Source of the DNA: Dicaeum eximium
Taxonomy: Eukaryota; Chordata; Aves; Passeriformes; Dicaeidae
Direction of reading: 5' to 3'
Assembly: GCA_013396995.1 (NCBI GenBank)
Contig: VWZP01009170.1
Location: 827,686-891,685 of the forward strand
Length of the DNA stretch: 64,000 nt
In this document: positions 36,621 to 49,411 of the stretch, piece after piece
Position numbering within the stretch: position 1 is the first letter of the stretch
Layout: every line of letters begins with the position of its first letter
Program-made: the position numbers and the translations under genes
The notes under the pieces: generated by a model
Told to the model about the DNA's origin: nothing
The model's database searches: none
The model's input: the letters and a program-made list of their open reading frames with translations, nothing else

Positions 36621-39210
36621 ACATGAACTTTATTGCTATTTTCCTTTACTCTTTTTCTATCTTTGTTTCCTTATTTTACTTTCATTTGATCTTCTGATTG
36701 ATCTTGTGGTTTGATCTTCTGATTATGCCCTTTCTTACATCATCTTCACTGTTTTACTTTCCTAATCATTTCTTGGCAAAGCCCCTTCCAGCTGTAGGGA
36801 AGGAACATACCTAGCTCATTCAATATTTACTGACTATCATATCCCCTCTGCTTCTGAGTTGTATTAGCAAACCCTTGTCTGTTTTGTCAGCTCCTGAGAG
36901 TGGGACTGACTGCTATAAATTGGACATTTAGAGAAGGGAGCTATCATTTTGAAAATGCTTTATCCATGACTCTGTATTTGCCTATTCATAATCCTCTGTC
37001 TCACAAGCACCTGAAAAATTCTGTGGTGTGCAGTGCCAAGCTGTTCCTCCAGAGGCTCAAAGCTCTCCCTAACTGGAGGGCAGGCAGCAGGTTAGACTTG
37101 CCCACAGCAGATCACTTCACTGTGGCCACTTATTTCCATATGTTTAAGTCAGATCAGTATAGGGTGTTTGAAAAATCTCAGCCATAAAGTTTTAAATACC
37201 TAGTTTTAGCACCTCAGGTTCCCAATAGCAGTCTTGGTCTCATGTCTACAGACTGAATCTTAAAAAATGTGGGTGAGTTTGTGCATTTACCTACAGACAG
37301 CTCTGACTTGGGCTTCTTTTGTCTATTCATTACATAAACACAATTTTTTTCCTTAAAATATACTTCTGGATCATTCTAAGTTACGATATGAAGAATTATA
37401 AACAGAAATATATTCTGATTATAATATTTTACAAAGCATATAAAACAATTTTAAATAGGCGTATTTAAGCATGTAATTTAATAATAAAACATTATTAATA
37501 TTGGGTGTCAGTAAAGAACCTAAGAGCAGAATTGCCTGACCTTGATTTTCTGACTGTATCACTTGCATGGCCACATTATTCATTTGCTATGGTCAAAATG
37601 GAAAAAAGAACCTGGAATTGTTTTCATAGCCCAAGGAAAATATGTGAGCAGTAATAAGAAGACTGGCCATGTCAAAATCTGGAATCATTCTTCAAATTTG
37701 CTTTGAAAATTAAGCTTTTAACACCAAGCAACTGGCTCTCTTAAATATCTTGTTTCAAGGAAAATACTGCAAGCAATAAATTGCAGTATCAAATAGCCAT
37801 TGTAACTAAATCTTGTTCTTCCTTCAGTGGCCTCGGGACAATTGGTCTAAAGTCTCCTTTAAAGAAAAGGGCTGTAATTACTACTGCAATTGTTTGCTTT
37901 GCCTCAGATGTAGAAAATGTGCTTCCTCTTCTTTTGTCCTTTTTATGGCTATTTTAGCTTCATCTTTCAGTGTTTAACTGGTTATGTATAAGTAGATTCC
38001 CTGTAAGGTCTAAAGACTGCAAGTGACTAACATGCAAATTGGCAGCTTTTCTGATAAGTTCAACATCAAAATTAATTAATATTCTAAAATTAAAATTTTG
38101 TGTTCGTTCTCAATGTAGAGAAATAGTAATGTTTACATAACAACTGATCTAGTGATTATACTTCTAATGAGATAAAAAAGCACACACTAATTAAAAATAT
38201 TAAAAATCCTGTGGAATTTGTTTTTACTGGAAGTTAATACCCAACATTTTGCAGGACAGAGGGTCTTGGCAGATCTAAACAAAGCTGTTTCTACACGGTT
38301 GCTGATGTTTATAATCTACAATAGAGAAAAGAGTGTTTTATGAATGTTGAGAAAAGATAAACACTAACACCTAACAGATGGGTTGTGTCAGGAGAACATT
38401 TGCTAACAATACTTGATCTTAAAGACCTGCTGATACTTCATGGAAAAGATTTGAAAAAAAGATTCAGCATAGATTAAAGGAAAAGGCTTCCAATAGCACA
38501 GATTTCACAACTGTATACATTGTTTTAGTGGACTAATTAAACAGATCTCATTCTCTGAATTAGTTGTTCCACATGTCAGTTTATTTGGTTGTGGGTTCTT
38601 CTGTGAGTCTGTAGGTTTTGGCCTCAGCATTTCAAATAGGCTTCTGTACACTGCATTCTTAAAATGCAGATGCAGAAACTTCTGAGACAAATAATTAGAT
38701 TTACATATTTAATTAAGTGAGTTCAAATAGCAAGCACACCGTGAAGAGATCATTTGTGCAGAAACTTTCTGGCTTTTCTAGCTCTCTAAGATGGCAAACC
38801 AGGCTTAAACAGTTTGTAACTGGAGATGAATAAGCATTCAGAGGCAGAGAGATGGAAGTTCATTGTTTGTAAAATATTTATTTTGCTACAGTGCATGGAA
38901 GTAATGGATTTCGGGGGGCATTAAATGATTCATATTCTCTTTAAAGGAAAAAGTTCTTCTTGCTGTAGTATGAATTATTTTAAAAATGCATTTGCTAAAA
39001 TCTGCTGTTAGCACAGAGCATCTCTAACTGTCTTAGGCACCCTGTGACTGCCAGCCCAGACAAGTGGAAGCATTTCAGTGCCTTGGATTATTCCTCTTTT
39101 GCACTGGGAGCTGAAGGACAAGGCCAATGATGGTCTTAAACTTGAGGGGACTTCAACTTGCATCTCTAATTACTAAACTATGGTTACTAATATGGTTACT
39201 ATCACTAATA
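36621..39210. other. Non-coding AT-rich DNA with a 15-bp direct duplication
   Basis: TTTGATCTTCTGATT occurs at 36685-36699 and again at 36710-36724, a 25-base period. The stretch 37370-37510 is strongly AT-rich. No gene or repeat family was recognised. Confidence 0.5.
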
Positions 39211-39484
39211 TGGCCCAGGAAGAAGGAAGGGGTAGAGGGGAAGCTGTTTTAAGCTTTAAGATTATTTTCTCTCATTACTCTTCTCTAATTTGATTGGTAA
39301 GAAATCAAATTTCCCCCAGTTGGGTTTGTTTTGCCCAATATGGTAATTGGTGAGTGATCTCTCCTGCCCTTATCTCAACCCATGGGCCTTTCCTTATGTT
39401 TTCCCTCCCCAGTCAAGCTGAGAAGGGAAGTGATAGCCCAGCTTTGGTGGGCACCTGGCATCCAGCTGGGGTCAACCCACCACA
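39211..39484 (-). mobile_element. Truncated LTR fragment of an avian endogenous retrovirus
   Basis: About 274 bp on the minus strand, starting TGTGGTGGGTTGACCC at 39484. It continues through sequence typical of an LTR type I recall from songbird genomes. Landmarks include GCCAGGTGCCCACC near the start, TCACTCACCAATTACC in the middle, and a C/T-rich CCCCTTCCTTCTTCC stretch before the break. Homology stops at about 39211, where unrelated AT-rich sequence begins, so the distal part of the LTR is missing. No internal retroviral genes adjoin it and no target duplication can be assessed. It is a different family from the 21.6 kb LTR, which begins TGTCTTGGG. Confidence 0.7.
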
Positions 39485-41373
39485 GATGGATACTTCAGAG
39501 GTGGATTGACCCTGTGCATGCAGCCATCTTCTTATTGCTTGTAAATTTGTCCCCTTAATTGTGCAAAATGAAATATTCATCACTGGATGTTTGCCAAGTT
39601 TATTCACTTTTCATATTTTTCAGGTAAAATGGCTCTCCAGTTCCCAAGAATAAGATTGCTATTATTCTTTTCCTGAAATAGCTTCTGAGTTTTGGAGTTT
39701 GGATTTGATATTTGACTACAGGACAAGCATCTGCCCCTGTCTGATAGTATTTTATTGCTTAGGCAAGTTTTAACCAATCACTGAATTTTCAGACTTCTAA
39801 TATTTTAACAAACATTCAGTCAAGAGTGCATCCATATGGAACGTGGTCTGCTTCAGAGATGAAAGAGACTTTTTAGGCAAATGTGTTTCCATGCAGTTCT
39901 CCAATGCAAATAATAGTGCTATTTCATTAGTATGAAAATAAGCTGAGGAACATTATTAAGCACGCAGATAATTCCATGTCAAATGTCATGACTCCTGCCA
40001 GGATATTTTTATAAATTGGTTTTCATGGCTGATTTTGAGCAGCACCTGAGCAAAAAGTAAACAAAAAGAGGCCTCATGCTCAACAGCAAAAATTAAAATT
40101 TTTAGTATTTAGAACATCCATGCCTTCTTCTGCGTCAGGCAGATATTATTTGGGGAAAAGCAGCCACCCATGCAGCACAACACAATGGACCAAATCAAGT
40201 CTGTACACATTAAGTTCAGACTAGCATTTCCTAACTCCCAAGTGGTTCTCCATACAATAATTATCTTAAAGCATACTTTTGCTGTAAAAGAAACATTTTC
40301 AATGTAGCTAGTTCTATTGCTATCAATCTCTGTGCTGAGGAGAGCTGTATCTGAAATTGTGTAGAATAATTTGCTGTTAGTACACATTTTAGCTGCTTTG
40401 CCCCTGTTTGTAATCTCAGTTCTTTTTTCTTCCCTAAACTACTGTATATGTAAGTGTTTGCCCTTATAAAACATGTCTGTGAACATATTGTTGCTCTCTA
40501 AGTGCTTCAAGTCAAGTGTTTGCAAATGTTTTCAGAGCGTGGCCCACATTTTTGCTGTACTTTGAGTTGTAGAGTCTGTGCCTTCCAGTTCTGACTTTAT
40601 ATCCTGCCTTTTTGCTTTATCAATACTTCAGCTGTTGCTCAGAAGGAAAATAAATATTTCAGGAGTATTTTGTACCTCCTAATGCAGTTCAGCAGTTGCA
40701 GAGGACCCATTGCTATCAGATAATAGCAAACTTATCTAGAAACTTCTTAGCTCAGCACTGGTGAAGCACAGATGATGTTATGAGAATCTGTGCCATAACT
40801 GATATTTTTCCCACAGATACTGTAAATTCCAGGTAATGAGCAAAGAGTGCATTTCCTAACTTGTCCAAATTAGTTATATGCATCAATACTTAACAGGAAC
40901 TTTTTCATCATTACAAAAATCTGGCTCTGGGAAAGACATACACTCCTCATTCCAAAAGGTCAGCTGTTTGAATGGCGGACTTGAAGCCAAATGTTGCCTC
41001 AGTGTTGAAAAAGCTTTGTTAAATCAAGCAGAATTCTGCTTCTAGTGTAAGCCTAGGGAAAAAAAAGTACTGTTGCCTTTGTATTGGGTAAATCAGAACT
41101 TCTGGTAACAGAGCCCACAGCGGCGTGAAAATGTCCTGTGCTTTTAGAAGAGAAACTGTAACCAGAAAACTCTGTTAACAGGCCCTGGTTACAGCTTCAG
41201 GGTATAGACAGTAGGCTGGGATGGGAAAAAAAAAAAAATTCCTCCAGGCAGAAATGACAATTATGTTTTAAAAACACTTGAAGAGGGCGAGAAATTCGGT
41301 CAGATTTTTCCCTGGCACTTGCTTAGTGAGCTCAGTTCTAAAACTTCTTGTACACAAAATAACTCTAGATCTG
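39485..41373. other. Non-coding DNA, nothing recognised
   Basis: AT-rich, with A13 at 41226-41238 shortly before the CR1 insertion. No genes or repeats were named. Confidence 0.55.
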
Positions 41374-41964
41374 TGCCCTGGGCTGCACCCAAAGCCCTGT
41401 GGGCAGCAGGGGAGGGAGGGGATTCTACTGCTCTGCCCAGCTCAAGTGTGAGCCCACCTGCAGGGCTGTGTCCAGATCTGGGCTTGAGCAGAGGAAGGAC
41501 GTGGAGCTGTTGGAGTGAGGCCAGAGGAAGCCACCAAAAGGATCAGAGGGATGGAGCAGCTTTCCTTGAAGAAAGGCTGAGAGATTTGGGGTTGTTCAGC
41601 CTGGAGAAGAGAAGGATCAGGGGTGACCTAACTGTGACCTTCCAGTACCTGAAGGGAGCCCAGAAGAAAGATGGAGAGGGACTGTTCACTAGGACATGGA
41701 GTGACAGGACAGGGAGGAAAGGATCCAAACTGACAGAGGGGAAGTTTAGATCAGATGTTAGGAAGAAATTCCTTACTATGAAGGTGCTGAGGCGCTGGCA
41801 CAGGGTGCCCAGAGAAGCTGTGGCTGCCCCATCCCTGGAAGTGTCCAAGGCCAGGTTGGATGGAGCTCTGAGCAACCTGGGATAGTGGGAGTGTCCCTGC
41901 CCATGGCAGGAGAGTTGGAAATGAATGATCTTTAAGGTCCCTTCCAACCTAAACCATTCTATGA
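41374..41964 (+). mobile_element. CR1 LINE, 5'-truncated 3' end with decayed ORF2 tail
   Basis: About 590 bp of the 3' end of a CR1 retrotransposon, the dominant avian LINE. It covers the last part of ORF2 (reverse transcriptase C-terminus) and the 3' UTR, ending CCATTCTATGA, the CR1 terminal motif. From about 41565 to 41885 one frame is open for roughly 100 codons and follows the CR1 ORF2 C-terminus. Visible motifs are LRDLGLFSLEKRR, RGDL, YLKG, SDRTG, VPREAV and PSLEV. Upstream the homologous frame is broken by stops near 41449 and 41493 and by shifts between 41480 and 41565, so the copy is dead. The open frame from 41319 begins in flanking DNA and joins the wrong frame first. 5' truncation and the absence of a target duplication are normal for CR1. 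Confidence 0.93.
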
Positions 41965-42230
41965 CGTCTTAGTCTTTAGACTGGCTTTGTTGTAAACTTC
42001 TGGTGTTTAAATGTGCTCATATTTGTGCTTCTAGCTTACCCATCCATGGCTGTTGAGGATGGTATTTTACTGTGACACTCTGTTTCTTTCCCTTAGTGCT
42101 GGATATTCACTGATATCAAGATACCATTAGAATCAAGCTTTAATATAATTTTGATATAGGGCTTCCTTCAGTGGAGTTTTGGAAAAGTCAAGGGTTCCCA
42201 AGGATGTGAATGGAAACCTCCATTAGCAAA
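41965..42230. other. Short non-coding spacer
   Basis: Ordinary AT-rich sequence between the CR1 and the long poly(T) run. Confidence 0.5.
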
Positions 42231-42252
42231 TTTTTTTTTTTTTTTTTTTTTT
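42231..42252 (+). repeat. Poly(T) run, 22 bases
   Basis: The longest pure homopolymer in the window. On the minus strand it would be a poly(A) tail, but the adjoining sequence (42253-42420) is not a recognisable mRNA, SINE or LINE. No flanking target duplication was seen. Confidence 0.9.
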
Positions 42253-43545
42253 GTCTGGGTGATCTCCACCATGGACTGAAGCAGGGAACTGCACATTTTG
42301 CCTCAGCTGGGCACCTCTCTGGGAGGAAGAGTGACTCCTCATGCTCTGGGCAGTGTCTGCCAGCTGTGCTCTCTCCCTGTGTGATGACAACAGCTAACAG
42401 GAAGAAAACCATAATTTCCTGATGAATTGGTTCATCACTTTTCTTGGAAGCAACTACTCCCATTTGCCTTTTCCTTCCACCAACAAATGTTTTTTTACAA
42501 TTTTTGAATGTAAAATTTTTTCCCCCTTTATTTTTTTTCTTCTTTTTAAAAATCCCTTGAGGTTCTCACTTTTGACAAGACAAATCTTGTTAGGTCATCT
42601 CTCTCATCTCCTGGCTCATGCAGGGTTGTCCCACAAAAGCAATTACAGCTTTTTGTCCAGTTTTGTTCTTCACTTTCCCCTGGAGAGGAGATCTTAGGTG
42701 ATGGTCTAATGCATCTCAGTGGCAACTGCTTTGTGAGACATGACATAGAAATGCCTGGATTTTTAATGCAATGCGTCAGCTTATGATTCATATTTAAAAT
42801 ACTTCACCTGCATGAGTAATAACAATTTAAAAAGTACCCTCCTTAGTAATCTATTGTGTGTCTCATAAGAACAATTTCCAGGGCAGGAACAGATTAATGG
42901 AGTCAGGACTGATTTAGCATAATTCCCCTCAGAGATTCTGGAACACATGAACTACAAAATTTGTTTGTTTGCAAAGTTTTTGAGGTTTGCGTCTCTTTAT
43001 TTCAAGTTATGAAAGTACCATTTCACAGTCACACATTTATAAAAATTCCCCTCTAATCTTTACTACCTGTTTCGATTGGTGTCTTTTTTTTCCCTCTTTC
43101 TTGGGGTCAAAATAACTTTTCTGTAGAAAGTTTTAAGTGAAAATTTGCCTATCCTGAAGTCACAGGTCTCAGCTGCTAGCTGGTTTGGTTTCAGTCAGGC
43201 ATATATTCCTATTTCATTTTTCCATTTTTTTTAATCTTGCTTTGAAAAGATACTGGAAAACTACCTGGTATTTGTTTTATTATTCACCAAAAATATTTTA
43301 AATTCTTTATTTTCCTGAGGGGTGAAGGGAAGGGGCAGTAAGGTCTCTAGGTGCATGTTCATAGCAGTTAATTCGATGCCTTTGTCACCATGATGTGAAC
43401 TGGCCCCAGAGGAGTCAGTGAATGGCAGTGGCCTAAGAGTTAAGCCTGGGGAGCTGTTGTCACACGAGTGTCACACAGTGCTGCATCCTTGGCACCCCCC
43501 AGGTACAGACCTCCATGGAGCAGCAGCAGATGAGCTCATCAAACA
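42253..43545. other. Non-coding DNA, nothing recognised
   Basis: Mixed composition with T-rich tracts near 42490-42545. No supportable gene or repeat. Confidence 0.5.
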
Positions 43546-43566
43546 TTTATAAACTCGGGGGCGGGC
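43546..43566 (+). promoter_or_regulatory. TATA-like element beside a GC box (weak)
   Basis: TTTATAAA (43546-43553) is followed three bases later by GGGGGCGGG (43557-43565), an Sp1/KLF-type GC box. GC boxes normally lie upstream of TATA, so the order is wrong for a + strand promoter but right for the minus strand. There is no CpG island and no recognisable downstream gene. It may be chance. Confidence 0.15.
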
Positions 43567-45230
43567 ACAATGCCAAGTGATAGAAACGGACAAAAGACAC
43601 CAGAAAAACCTCAGGAATAGACTGGGAGCTTCTGACGCCTTATATTGTAAGGGACAGAAAAAGGCAAGAGAGAAACACTTTCACCAACTCCCAGAGGAAG
43701 GGAAGAATGACACTTCACGCTGTTTTTGTCAGAAAACTCCTTGTGGAGATGAATTATAACCTCACTGAACCATATCCCCCACTGCTGCTTCTGTGTCCAA
43801 GACAAAAGACCTTGTTGTTGGGAAAAAGTAGTTGTAGGATCTGCTTCTTTTCATTATCCTTTTCTTTTAAGACAACAAAGGAATACAGCTGTGAACTGAT
43901 CTGATGTAAACATCTGCAGAGATAAATACTTTTGGTACATTTATTTGATCTCAGCTTTTAATCTCTTGGCATTTTATTAGCATTTGTTTATAATGTTTCC
44001 ATGTTCCTGTAGGGACTCTCACCCTTACAGACATCCATTGCCATTTCCAAACAGGATGCTCAGCTTCACCACAGACCATTTAATATTTACAACAACTGTG
44101 ATTAGTTCAAATTTCTGTCCTAGTGAACTTGTCAATATCTCTCTGAGAAATAATCTCATTCCCATATTACTGACTCCCTTTAATTTGAGTCTATGTAAAA
44201 TTTTCTAGGTAATAAGGACTTATTAGTTGCACAAAATCACTAAAGACAAAATATTAGTTGTAACTTTGAAGTTAAATCACATTTTTCCGACCAACTTATA
44301 AAATAAATCCTGCAAATACGGTTTTATAATCAAAATGCTGTCAGGACTTTATTCATGGCTGCATAAATACAACTGCTTAGATGTAGCCCTGGAAATATAG
44401 AGCTACCTGTTTGTAATTTTAGATACAGTTATATAAATTTGTTCTGTTTGTGTCGTGTAATGAACTGAAGCAATGCTGCAGGCAGTTAATGAGGTTTGCT
44501 CCAACTTATAAATATAATACCTGCAGAATTTCTTCTGCGTATGTTGTGGCATTAAAGCATTGTTATGCTGCACTGCTACTGACATTGTTGCTCTTAACAA
44601 TAACATCAAAATAGGTGGTTACTGCTATTTATTTGAAGTGGGGTTATATAATTTTTTGTGGAGAGTAATGTCTTTTTCCAGCCTGAAAAACGTAATTTTT
44701 TAGTAATGTCTTTACTCTGAAAGACACAAAACATATTTCCTTTTTGAAGACTGCTATCTTCCACTGACAGTGCATTCTGAGTGTCAGCTGGGCTTTTTTT
44801 CAGGGGCAAGGTGTCAAAGGGTCTTGTAACATCTGGTGTTGTGATCCTTCTGCTTCCCCTCATAGAGTGAGGCACTTTTTCTTTCTCAGTTTCTGAGGCA
44901 CAACAATTCCTTGGACAGAAAAGGTAGAGGTGCAAAGCACATTTTCATGGGCTGGAAAGACATTTTGCTCCTGGAACCACCCCGTTTTGCTGTTAGCCTG
45001 CTGGCCAACATTTAGTATGAAATCACTTTTCACATTACAAACACATCCCAGCTCCTGTACCCACTGTGAACTTCCAGACCAGTGGTGAATGGTGGGTGCT
45101 GGATCTCATATTTTGCACTAGAAAGTCACTGACTTGCATAACATAAATATTGTCTGGGTTAAAATAAAACCTTACAGGAAGGACAATACATGTAAGGTGG
45201 TAAAATACCCTAAATAATGTTGTGGTCATG
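43567..45230. other. Non-coding DNA, nothing recognised
   Basis: AT-rich from 43900 onward. The 109-codon minus-strand frame at 44606-44935 has no recognised motif. Confidence 0.55.
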
Positions 45231-46100
45231 TGAGTTGGATTAACCCTGGGAGGAGGAAGGGAGAGGCAAAATTGCTGTAAGACCGTGAGTTGGGCGGAGC
45301 TGTGAAAGGGATCTGTCCCATGGCAGATTAGACTCCAAACTCCACGTTGTATTTGGATGTGTACTACAATATCTCACATCTTACACAGAGAAAACTTGAA
45401 GTGATTAGCAGGACAGAACCAAAACAAAAAGGTTTTGCAGACAATTTCCCCTTTTGTCCAGGCTGGCAGCTTCCTGCTTTCAAGCTCTGTTTCAGTCAGC
45501 TTGGTGCCCTTGGATGACAGCAGGGTGATGGGAAGAAGGTTTTGGAGAGCCAACCACGACCTCGTGCCTCCTGTGGGAGTCTGTCATTTCAGACTGCAGC
45601 AGTTTGAGTTGTTCTGCAGTAGGATTATTCTTCAGGTTTGGATTAGATACTCAGATGTTTGTCAAAATCAGCTTCTTCTCATAAGAGGGTTGTGGTTTCT
45701 CTTTTTATGTACTAAATCTGCTGTTCTTGACTTCTTCTGAGGATGGGCTGTGGTCAGGGCAGATCTTGTCTGGGCATTAGCAGTGACTGAGAGCTGCTGG
45801 AGCCAGCCCTGCACTATGGGATAAGCACCAGGCAGGCAATTGATCCCCAGCCCCATGTCCATATGTGTGCACTACACTGCAGCAGAGGCACAGCAGCAAA
45901 GTTGGCTGCCAAACTGAGTCCAATCTCTGCAATGCCTGGTTGTTTCAGCCAGTGAGCAGCTTTGAGTGTCCCACACTCCTGTCTGCAGCTCCCTTTTGTC
46001 GCTGACATCCTCCTCCAAGAGCCTTCTGCACACCCAGCGCTGCCTCACTCCCGCCTTCCCCAATTTCTGTGCTTCCAACTTGCATGATTATGAGTGATTT
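45231..46100. other. GC-richer non-coding patch
   Basis: GC content is higher than in the neighbours, with overlapping open frames on both strands (45435-46078), the signature of composition rather than coding. No repeat family is recognised. Confidence 0.45.
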
Positions 46101-49100
46101 CAATGCTGTGAATTCTAATTTTCATGTCAAGTGTCCGTTCTTCACACACCAAATGAATGTGTGCAATTTCAGAGTTTTCTTGGTCGTGGCTTTGGCTTGT
46201 GTGTGTTTTTGGGAAGGCAGACATTGTCCCTAAAGTTTCTCAAATAATTAGTTCCCTTTGGTTAGTTTATTGGTTTTTTATATTATTTTTTGTTACATGT
46301 TACACAAGAGCAATCTTTATCAAAACAGGATTTTTACTGGAGAGATGGAAATTCATTATTTCACTGTTAATTTCTGTGTCTGGCAGCTTTGTTACATCTC
46401 TGGTCAGTAGGAATTTTGCCCCAAAGCATCTAATAGAACTTACCTCTTCTGCTACCCCTTAAAAATGACTCCAGGTCAAACTTCCAGCGCTGTACCTTGC
46501 TGAGGACTATCAGAGAGCATTACTGTGCTGATAGATCCCATAGGTGCAGCTTCCCCAAAGTGTGTTCATGTCACTGAAGGATTTCTGCAGAGGGATCTGA
46601 AGGTGGATGGCTTGTAGAAGGGAGAGAGAGGAGCTAGGACATTTCTACTTGTTGTAAATTAAAAATTTAACTGTTGGCATTCACTGGCCTCTGCCTTGCC
46701 TAACAGAGCATTTTTATTCTATTCTGTTGTAAGACAGTTCTGTGGAGCTCCTCACAACACATCCATCAGTGATCCCAAGTGTTATCATTTGTTATATGCC
46801 GTATGTTCCAACTACTTAACAAATTCTCATTATTCCTTAATTGCCTGCGTTTTAAAATGTGGTGTGGAGTTGTGAGACAGACTATTCAGGCACTTACCTA
46901 GACTTTGAATCATAAAGTAGATAAATGTTTTTTTTTAGAAAGCAGAAAAGAGAACATTATCTAAAGAAAGAATTGCACTCATGGGCTCTTGGCAGCAACA
47001 TGTGGATCACTTGCTTTTATGCCTGTGAAGCTAAATTTCAGAACATATTTGGTTTGTTCAATGTATACCTTGTTTATAGAGCTTTTTAGTTAAAATTATC
47101 TACCCAGATGCTTGATCATCAAGAGGCCAGTTTAAGCACAAATTAATGCAGTGGTCAGTCATTAAGTATTTAATTCTCAGCAGTGGCCCATTATAACAAG
47201 TTTTGTGTCTCTGCACAATACAGTTCAGTATTAATTAACAGAGGGTTAACTTGCACATTGAAAAAAGGAGAAGTTGGTAAGTTATAGCATGGAAAAACAG
47301 TAGGAAAAAATAACTTCAAGTAATACATAGGAATTGTATGAGTTAATATTTATTGACTGATGCTGAATACAGCTCTTCTGTCTTTGCTGGTGAACACCTT
47401 ACTAGATCTGTCTCTAATTTGTTTACAAAATGTGCCTGCATCCCCTTCTCCTTGTAGCAAAGGTGAAGCCTGCAGCCTTGGCTCTGAAAGCCCTGGGGCA
47501 CTGACAGGGTCAGCTCACACAGACATCTTAGCCTGTTTCAGAACAGGGACTGTACCTGTCACTGCTTCAGTGCACCATTAAAAAGAGAAGGGCCTTGCAA
47601 ATCAAGAGCAAAATGAAGTCAGGACTAAAATCCAACCAGTTCACTAGAATGTAATTTTTTAATGACAGCCCATCACTCCATGCTGTGGGGGAAGCTTGTT
47701 ATTTTCAGCAGAGTTGTGGGTTGTACAGCATTGTGTCTGGGGCACGTGTGCACCTCCATGTATTTATTGCAAGGCCAGGCAGCACTGTCCAGCATCCCTG
47801 GATCTTCAAGGTCCCATGGCTCACTACATCTTCATGGCCTTTTATGTGTCTGTGACATTGTTCCCTGGTGGCAGAAGCAGAGTGAGACAGATGGCAAAAG
47901 CCATTCTTTTGTTGGAAAAGCTGAGGTGGAGACAGGAAGATGGAAGGAGAAAGTATCTGTATAAATGTGTACAATGAGGAAGACCGGGAAGGACAATAAA
48001 CAGTGGCTTACAAGGGTTAAAAAGCAGGAAAAATCAGTGTCCTGTTTCTTGGTTAATGTACCCCGTTGATTTCAGAAGATCTCTGCTGCAAATGGTGTGT
48101 CTTTACTTGTTTTTCCAAAAGCAGGTGTGTCACTGGACATTTTATAAGTTTCTTATATGCAAACTTGCTGAGTTTTTACTTACATGGGACTTCTAAGCAG
48201 ATTTCTGTAAAAACAAATCTGTGTCTGTGTGGTTTCAAGGACATATCTGTTCTGTCTCCCACAGAGGACATGAGAACTGTCTCTCTTTCTTAACCTATGA
48301 GGTAGACAATTCTTATCTTGGAATTCTAAGCATTCCAGGAGTCTTGTACTGACCATGAAGAAGAAAGCATGTTAGCTCTGAATGTGGGCACCTATAGCCC
48401 TAAAGCCTTCTGAACAATGGAGTCATTTTAATAAATAATATAAGCATTCTGATAATAGAGTCAAAGAGTCCTGATTCATCACCCCACTCAAGAAACAATT
48501 GCAACACAGGTGATCCAGTGGTAATATTCCCACCATCTCTATTTCTGCCTAGCCTTCAAAGTTAAAATTTCCTGTACATAAAGATACCGTGTTCTTGTGC
48601 ATAAAGCTTGCTCCAGCATCAGCCTTTAGTTTTGGGGCTCTGGAGCATTCTCCTCAGAAATGGGAAAAAGCAGTCAGGAATGGTGTTGATAAATGAGACA
48701 GAGAATATGTGGCTATATAAACTCAGGAAAATTAAACTGCTAGTACTTTTTTGTTATCATGGAAAACGAAGTCACAGGTCATCAGGTTTGCAAGTACCTT
48801 TGTTGCTTCCCTACCTCAGGCTGCAAACCCCTCAGACAGATGGTGCTTCATTGCCCTGCAACGTGCCATGGGTGTGAAGAGCCCGCAGGCAGCACAGATC
48901 CCAGCACAAGCCTTGCTATTCCCACCTCAGCCTGATGCCTCATCCTTCCCATCACAGCCCTCACGACTGCTTTCCACTCCATCACTCCCCGGCGTGATTT
49001 CGCTTGAGATTTGCTGTTTCATAAAATAATCCAGGAACAGAATGGTTTTATATATACATAAATATAAGGAAAAAAAAATCCTCAGTGATTCTCTAATATC

Positions 49101-49411
49101 TCCATAAGCAGTCTCATCACATTCTTTTTAATTTGTTTGTGTGCAAGTAATTTTCAGCAGGGATATTGGAAAGTCTGAGCTGGGTTTCAGAATGTTCTGA
49201 TAGTCGACTGGAAAATTGGTTTGCATTCTCTCTTTCTTGACACACTTCTGTCTCTCAGGAAAGATTTTGCATTTCTGTTTCACTCCAAGTCCTTCCACAC
49301 CACTCAGGGACACACTAGGCAGGGCTAATCCTACAGAATTCATAGAGAAGGTGGTAAGGAAGGAGGAGGCAATTTACAGTGCAAACTTGACATTTTTTAC
49401 TTCTGTACAGA
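46101..49411. other. Non-coding DNA, nothing recognised
   Basis: About 3.3 kb. The 48620-49000 part is GC-richer. The AT-rich 47050-47220 stretch could be a conserved non-coding element but cannot be tested here. Confidence 0.55.

Noticed and set aside
36860..36925. MIR/L2-like tail (CAGCTCCTGAGAGTGGGACTG)
   Set aside because: The match is limited to about 20 bases and too weak to separate from chance.
41319..41885. A 188-codon frame as a host gene
   Set aside because: It runs through the CR1 3' end; its last 100 codons are the CR1 ORF2 C-terminus and its start lies in flanking DNA.
42231..42420. Processed pseudogene on the minus strand ending in a poly(A) of 22
   Set aside because: The adjacent sequence has no reading frame or recognisable mRNA and no flanking target duplication. 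Processed pseudogenes are rare in birds because CR1 does not readily mobilise poly(A) mRNAs.
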